This document shows positions 31,501 to 34,782 of a stretch of 34,782 nucleotides of DNA, piece by piece; the first letter of the stretch is position 1, and every line of letters starts with the position of its first letter. This DNA comes from an uncultured Brevundimonas sp. (GTDB lineage Bacteria; Pseudomonadota; Alphaproteobacteria; Caulobacterales; Caulobacteraceae), in contig NZ_CAMZFB010000031.1 in NCBI RefSeq assembly GCF_947305955.1, forward strand, positions 1 to 34,782, given 5' to 3'. Made by a program: the position numbers and the translations under genes. The notes beneath the pieces were generated by a model. That model searched no databases, was not told where the DNA came from, and saw only the letters and a list, made by a program, of their open reading frames with translations.

Positions 31501-31646
31501 AACAAGTATTGACAGCATAGTGAGTAAGTGGATTGATGTATCGCAGGTATGCGATTGATCCGCCCGGTCGCACGCCCTCAATCAGGCGGATTTCGGGGGC
31601 ATGCGTTGACCAGCGTCTGCGCCCCGGCATGGGGAGGTTTCAACGT

Positions 31647-34619
31647 ATGGCGCAGTATAAGAGTGTACGTAGTTCCTGGATTGCCACCGCATCCGCACTG
31701 GTGATTTCCGCTTCGCTCACCCAGGTCGCTGTCGCTCAGGAAGCGGAACCGACCGCCGTGGACGAGATCATCGTCACCGCACAAAAACGCGAACAGTCTA
31801 TCCGCGATGTGCCGATTGCCGTTTCGGCATTCAGCGCGGAAACCCTCGACGCCATGAAGATCGAGGGCGGCTCGGAGCTCCTTCGGGCCATCCCGAACGT
31901 GACATTCTCCAAGTCCAACTTCTCCATGTACAATTTCGCCATTCGTGGCGTGGGGACCAAGGCCCTGTCGGCCGCATCCGACCCTGCGGTGGCTGTCAGC
32001 TTCAACAACACGCCGCTCATCCGGAACCGCCTGTTCGAGAGCGAGTATCTGGACGTCAACCGCGTGGAAGTTCTGCGCGGTCCGCAAGGCACGCTCTATG
32101 GCCGCAACGCTACGGCTGGCGTGGTCAACATGCTTCCGAACATCGGCGGTCCAGAGTTTGAAGCCTATGCCAAGGCCGAGGCCGGCAACTATGGCAGTAT
32201 GCGCGGGCAGGGGATGATCAATATCCCGCTTGGCGACACCTTCTGGATCCGCGCTGCCGGATCGATCACCAGCCGTGACGGCTTCGACTACAACACCTTC
32301 AAAGACGAAGACGTGAACGGGCGCGATCTGTGGCAGACCCGCCTGACGCTGGGCTGGGAACCGTCAAGCCGCTTCCGCGCGAACCTGATCTGGGAGCATT
32401 TCGAGGAAGACGACGATCGCCTGCGTACGGGTAAACAGCTTTGTACGCCCGCACCCAACCCAGCGATGGTTGGAAGCTTTGCCCCCACGCCGGAAACCCG
32501 TGGCCGCTTCAGTCAGGGCTGCCTGCCCCGGTCTCTGTATTCGGATGACGCCTATGGTGCGCCGAACGCCGAAGGCATGGCGCAGATTTTCATGCTGACC
32601 AATATTACGCTCGGCTACCTGCCGCTCGAGCCGGGGGAGTGGTTCCCGGTAAGTATCGGTGCCATTTCCGGCATTCTCAATCCGTACGAGGGGGTGACCC
32701 AATCGCGAAACCTGCGCGAGATCGCCACCGAATATGATCCCCGATACGTGGCCACCAATGATGTCGTGCAGCTCAATATGGAGTTCGATATCTCGGACGG
32801 TCTGCGCCTGTATTCGCAGACGGCCTATGCCAAGGACGATTTCTGGTCCACCCAGGACTACGCCCGCTATATGTCCAACGAGATTTTCCAAAGTTCGGAC
32901 GGGCTGACGGATGTTCTGGGCAATCCGATGCAGTCGGTCCTTGCTCCGGGGGGCTATTATAATGACCCGCAGCTTGGGCCTTCGCGCCGCATGCTGTCTG
33001 TGGATCTCAGCCGATCGGACAATCGGCAGTTCTATCAGGAACTTCGCCTGCAATCGGCCTTTGACGGCAACTTCAACTTCAGCCTCGGCGCCAACTACCT
33101 CGATTTCAAAACCCAGGACGACTATTTCGTCTTCAACAACACGTTCAACTATCTGGCCGAGTGGTTTTACGGACAGGATTTGACCGCGCCGTTAAACGAG
33201 CCCCGCACGACCAACTGTCAGGATGGCTCGAACGGCGAGTGCATCTATATCGACCGCTCGTCGATCGATAATCTTGTCGGCGACGGCCACAACTATTTCC
33301 GCAGCAAGAACGCCGTCCATACCCAGTCGTGGGCCATTTTCGGCGAGGGCTATTGGAACATCGACGACAACAAGCGGCTGACGGTGGGGCTTCGTTATAC
33401 GGACGATACCAAGACCACGACGCCCTATCCCAGCCAGCTCCTGCTAGGCTCGGATGATACCATTGGCGTTGGCCCAACCTCGGGCGGTACGTCGGTGCGC
33501 GACTATCCGGCATGGCCTGATGTCAAACAAAACTGGCAGGCCGTTACGGGCCGTGCCGTGTTTGACTGGAAGCCGCGCGACGGCCTCATGGTCTATGCAT
33601 CGTATGCCCGCGGTTATAAGGGCGGAGGTACCAACCCGCCGCGCGCCGCTATCGACCCGCGCATTGTTCAATATCAGCCGCTGGCTGAGACCTTCGAGCC
33701 GGAATACGTCAACGCCTTCGAAGTCGGTTCGAAATTCCTGAACCAGACCGGCACTTTTGGACTGAACGTGACGGCCTTCTTCTACGACTACACCGACTAT
33801 CAGGTGTCGCAGATCGTGGACCGCATTTCGCTCAACGAGAATTTTGACGCCACCTCGGCGGGCATCGAGTTCGAAGCTGTCTGGCGACCGACTGAAAACT
33901 TCCGCATGGATGCCAACATCGGTTTCCTCAAAACCGAGATTGCCGACGGCGAAAAGTCTATCGACGTCATGAACCGGACGCAGGGCAATGCCGACTGGGT
34001 TGTGCTGCGCCCGTGGGTTCAGGTGCCGTCCAACTGTATCGCTCCGGTCTACATGGTCGACGCGATCTACAACAACATGATCACCAACATGTTGGCACCC
34101 TATGCGCTGTCGGCTCTGTGCGGCGGCTCGATCCGTATCGGTTCCTTCGACCCGGACTTCCCCGCCGAGAACCCGTTCTTCCAGTTCGATCAATGGACGG
34201 GGACGCCGTACAATCCGCTGGTCGACGCTCCGAACGGCGGGCGCGGCTTTGATGCGGACCTGTCGGGGAATGAACTTCCGAACGCGCCGCGTTGGACGGT
34301 CAACATCGGCGCACAATATACGTGGCGGTTCTCGAACTCCGACCTGACCCTGCGCGGTGACTACTACCGTCAGGCTGAGAGCTACTTCCGCGTCTATAAT
34401 ACTGAGTACGATCAGCTGAAGGGCTGGGACAACGTTGGCGTCTCGCTAACGTGGCAAAGCCAAGCCTCGAATATGGTTGTGCAGGCCTATGTGAAGAACC
34501 TCTTCGACGATGCGCCGATCGTTGATGCCTTCACCAACTCCGACGACTCCATGCTGACGACAAACGTCTTCACCCTGGATCCACGCGTTTGGGGCATCTC
34601 GATCGCGAAGAGGTTCTAA
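31647..34619 (+). CDS. TonB-dependent outer-membrane receptor (large)
   Basis: A ~990-residue receptor. The signal peptide (MAQYKSVRSSWIATASALVISASLTQVAVAQ) is followed by a TonB box-like VDEIIVTAQKREQ, a plug domain (VPIAVSAFSAETL; VEVLRGPQGTLYGRNATAGVVN) and a long beta-barrel ending WGISIAKRF. The VTAQKREQS/RNATAG style is that of the large receptor group common in Caulobacterales and Sphingomonadales, many linked to plant, aromatic or lipid-like compounds. Presumed extracellular loops carry three Cys pairs that could be disulfides. The ATG at 31647 follows a GGGGAGG site; the longer open frame to 31533 has no such site. It is divergent from the FAD dehydrogenase/BASS operon, with predicted TetR operators between. 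Confidence 0.93.
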   Translation: MAQYKSVRSSWIATASALVISASLTQVAVAQEAEPTAVDEIIVTAQKREQSIRDVPIAVSAFSAETLDAMKIEGGSELLRAIPNVTFSKSNFSMYNFAIRGVGTKALSAASDPAVAVSFNNTPLIRNRLFESEYLDVNRVEVLRGPQGTLYGRNATAGVVNMLPNIGGPEFEAYAKAEAGNYGSMRGQGMINIPLGDTFWIRAAGSITSRDGFDYNTFKDEDVNGRDLWQTRLTLGWEPSSRFRANLIWEHFEEDDDRLRTGKQLCTPAPNPAMVGSFAPTPETRGRFSQGCLPRSLYSDDAYGAPNAEGMAQIFMLTNITLGYLPLEPGEWFPVSIGAISGILNPYEGVTQSRNLREIATEYDPRYVATNDVVQLNMEFDISDGLRLYSQTAYAKDDFWSTQDYARYMSNEIFQSSDGLTDVLGNPMQSVLAPGGYYNDPQLGPSRRMLSVDLSRSDNRQFYQELRLQSAFDGNFNFSLGANYLDFKTQDDYFVFNNTFNYLAEWFYGQDLTAPLNEPRTTNCQDGSNGECIYIDRSSIDNLVGDGHNYFRSKNAVHTQSWAIFGEGYWNIDDNKRLTVGLRYTDDTKTTTPYPSQLLLGSDDTIGVGPTSGGTSVRDYPAWPDVKQNWQAVTGRAVFDWKPRDGLMVYASYARGYKGGGTNPPRAAIDPRIVQYQPLAETFEPEYVNAFEVGSKFLNQTGTFGLNVTAFFYDYTDYQVSQIVDRISLNENFDATSAGIEFEAVWRPTENFRMDANIGFLKTEIADGEKSIDVMNRTQGNADWVVLRPWVQVPSNCIAPVYMVDAIYNNMITNMLAPYALSALCGGSIRIGSFDPDFPAENPFFQFDQWTGTPYNPLVDAPNGGRGFDADLSGNELPNAPRWTVNIGAQYTWRFSNSDLTLRGDYYRQAESYFRVYNTEYDQLKGWDNVGVSLTWQSQASNMVVQAYVKNLFDDAPIVDAFTNSDDSMLTTNVFTLDPRVWGISIAKRF

Positions 34620-34654
34620 GCCCTTTCATCGAGAGGCCCTGATGGGGGCCGAAG

Positions 34655-34700
34655 TCGACCGGCCAGCCTTCGCATTCGGAGAGTCTGGTCGGTCGATTTT
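34655..34700 (+). terminator. Terminator after the large TonB receptor
   Basis: A 12-bp stem, TCGACCGGCCAG (34655-34666) with CTGGTCGGTCGA (34685-34696), including one G-U pair, is followed by TTTT. It is 36 nt after the receptor stop, so the receptor is probably transcribed alone. No gene is visible in the remaining sequence to 34782. Confidence 0.75.
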
Positions 34701-34782
34701 CGTTCTGTCGAAAGTTTGGATTGGGGCGAAAGAATCGGTTGTGGACTCGGGGGAGGGTGCGTATAGAGCCACCTCGCTCGGC

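Overview
The window is GC-rich, densely coded DNA from an alphaproteobacterium. It most resembles the Caulobacterales (Caulobacter, Brevundimonas, Asticcacaulis). The best evidence is the chemotaxis operon, whose order (mcp tail, STAS protein, cheY, cheA, cheW, cheR, cheB, cheY, cheD, cheU, a CheY-like protein with an Arg-rich tail, cheE) matches what I recall of the main Caulobacter crescentus locus. Two large TonB-dependent receptors and many short or overlapping gene junctions fit the same group. The species cannot be named from the sequence.

Layout. (1) 1-8184, plus strand: a complete chemotaxis operon joined by 1-4 nt overlaps, entered through the C-terminus of a methyl-accepting chemotaxis protein. 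(2) 8190-12317: assorted genes, namely a secreted HExxH metallopeptidase with a repeat-like C-terminus, a small hypothetical, a DUF1491 protein, an exported Caulobacterales-type hypothetical, and a short prepilin peptidase. (3) 12411-20838: a probable peptide-handling region. An ABC ATPase and a 1193-residue fusion of an ABC-2 permease with an M1 aminopeptidase run on the minus strand. A TonB-dependent receptor and an exported M19 dipeptidase-like protein run divergently on the plus strand. (4) 20844-26831, minus strand: a complete Mrp/Pha Na+(K+)/H+ antiporter operon (mrpAB fusion, C, D, E, F, G). (5) 27071-34700: a TetR regulator, a divergent Coq4-family protein, a BASS (bile acid:sodium symporter family) transporter, an FAD-binding dehydrogenase distantly like ketosteroid dehydrogenases, and a 990-residue TonB-dependent receptor.

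The most interesting region is (5). Four copies of the motif GACAT-N4-GTA sit in its two divergent intergenic regions: two between tetR and the Coq4-like gene, one over the predicted -35 of the FAD dehydrogenase/BASS operon, and one upstream of the TonB receptor. This suggests a single TetR-controlled regulon that takes up a hydrophobic, perhaps steroid- or isoprenoid-like compound through the outer membrane (TonB receptor) and inner membrane (BASS), then oxidises it (FAD enzyme, Coq4-like protein). A strong plus-strand terminator with no annotated gene in front of it lies between two of these operators and may end a small RNA. A second point of interest is the CheY-like protein CheYIII: its tail carries an Arg-rich segment and then a peptide closely resembling the CheY-binding N-terminus of the flagellar switch protein FliM.
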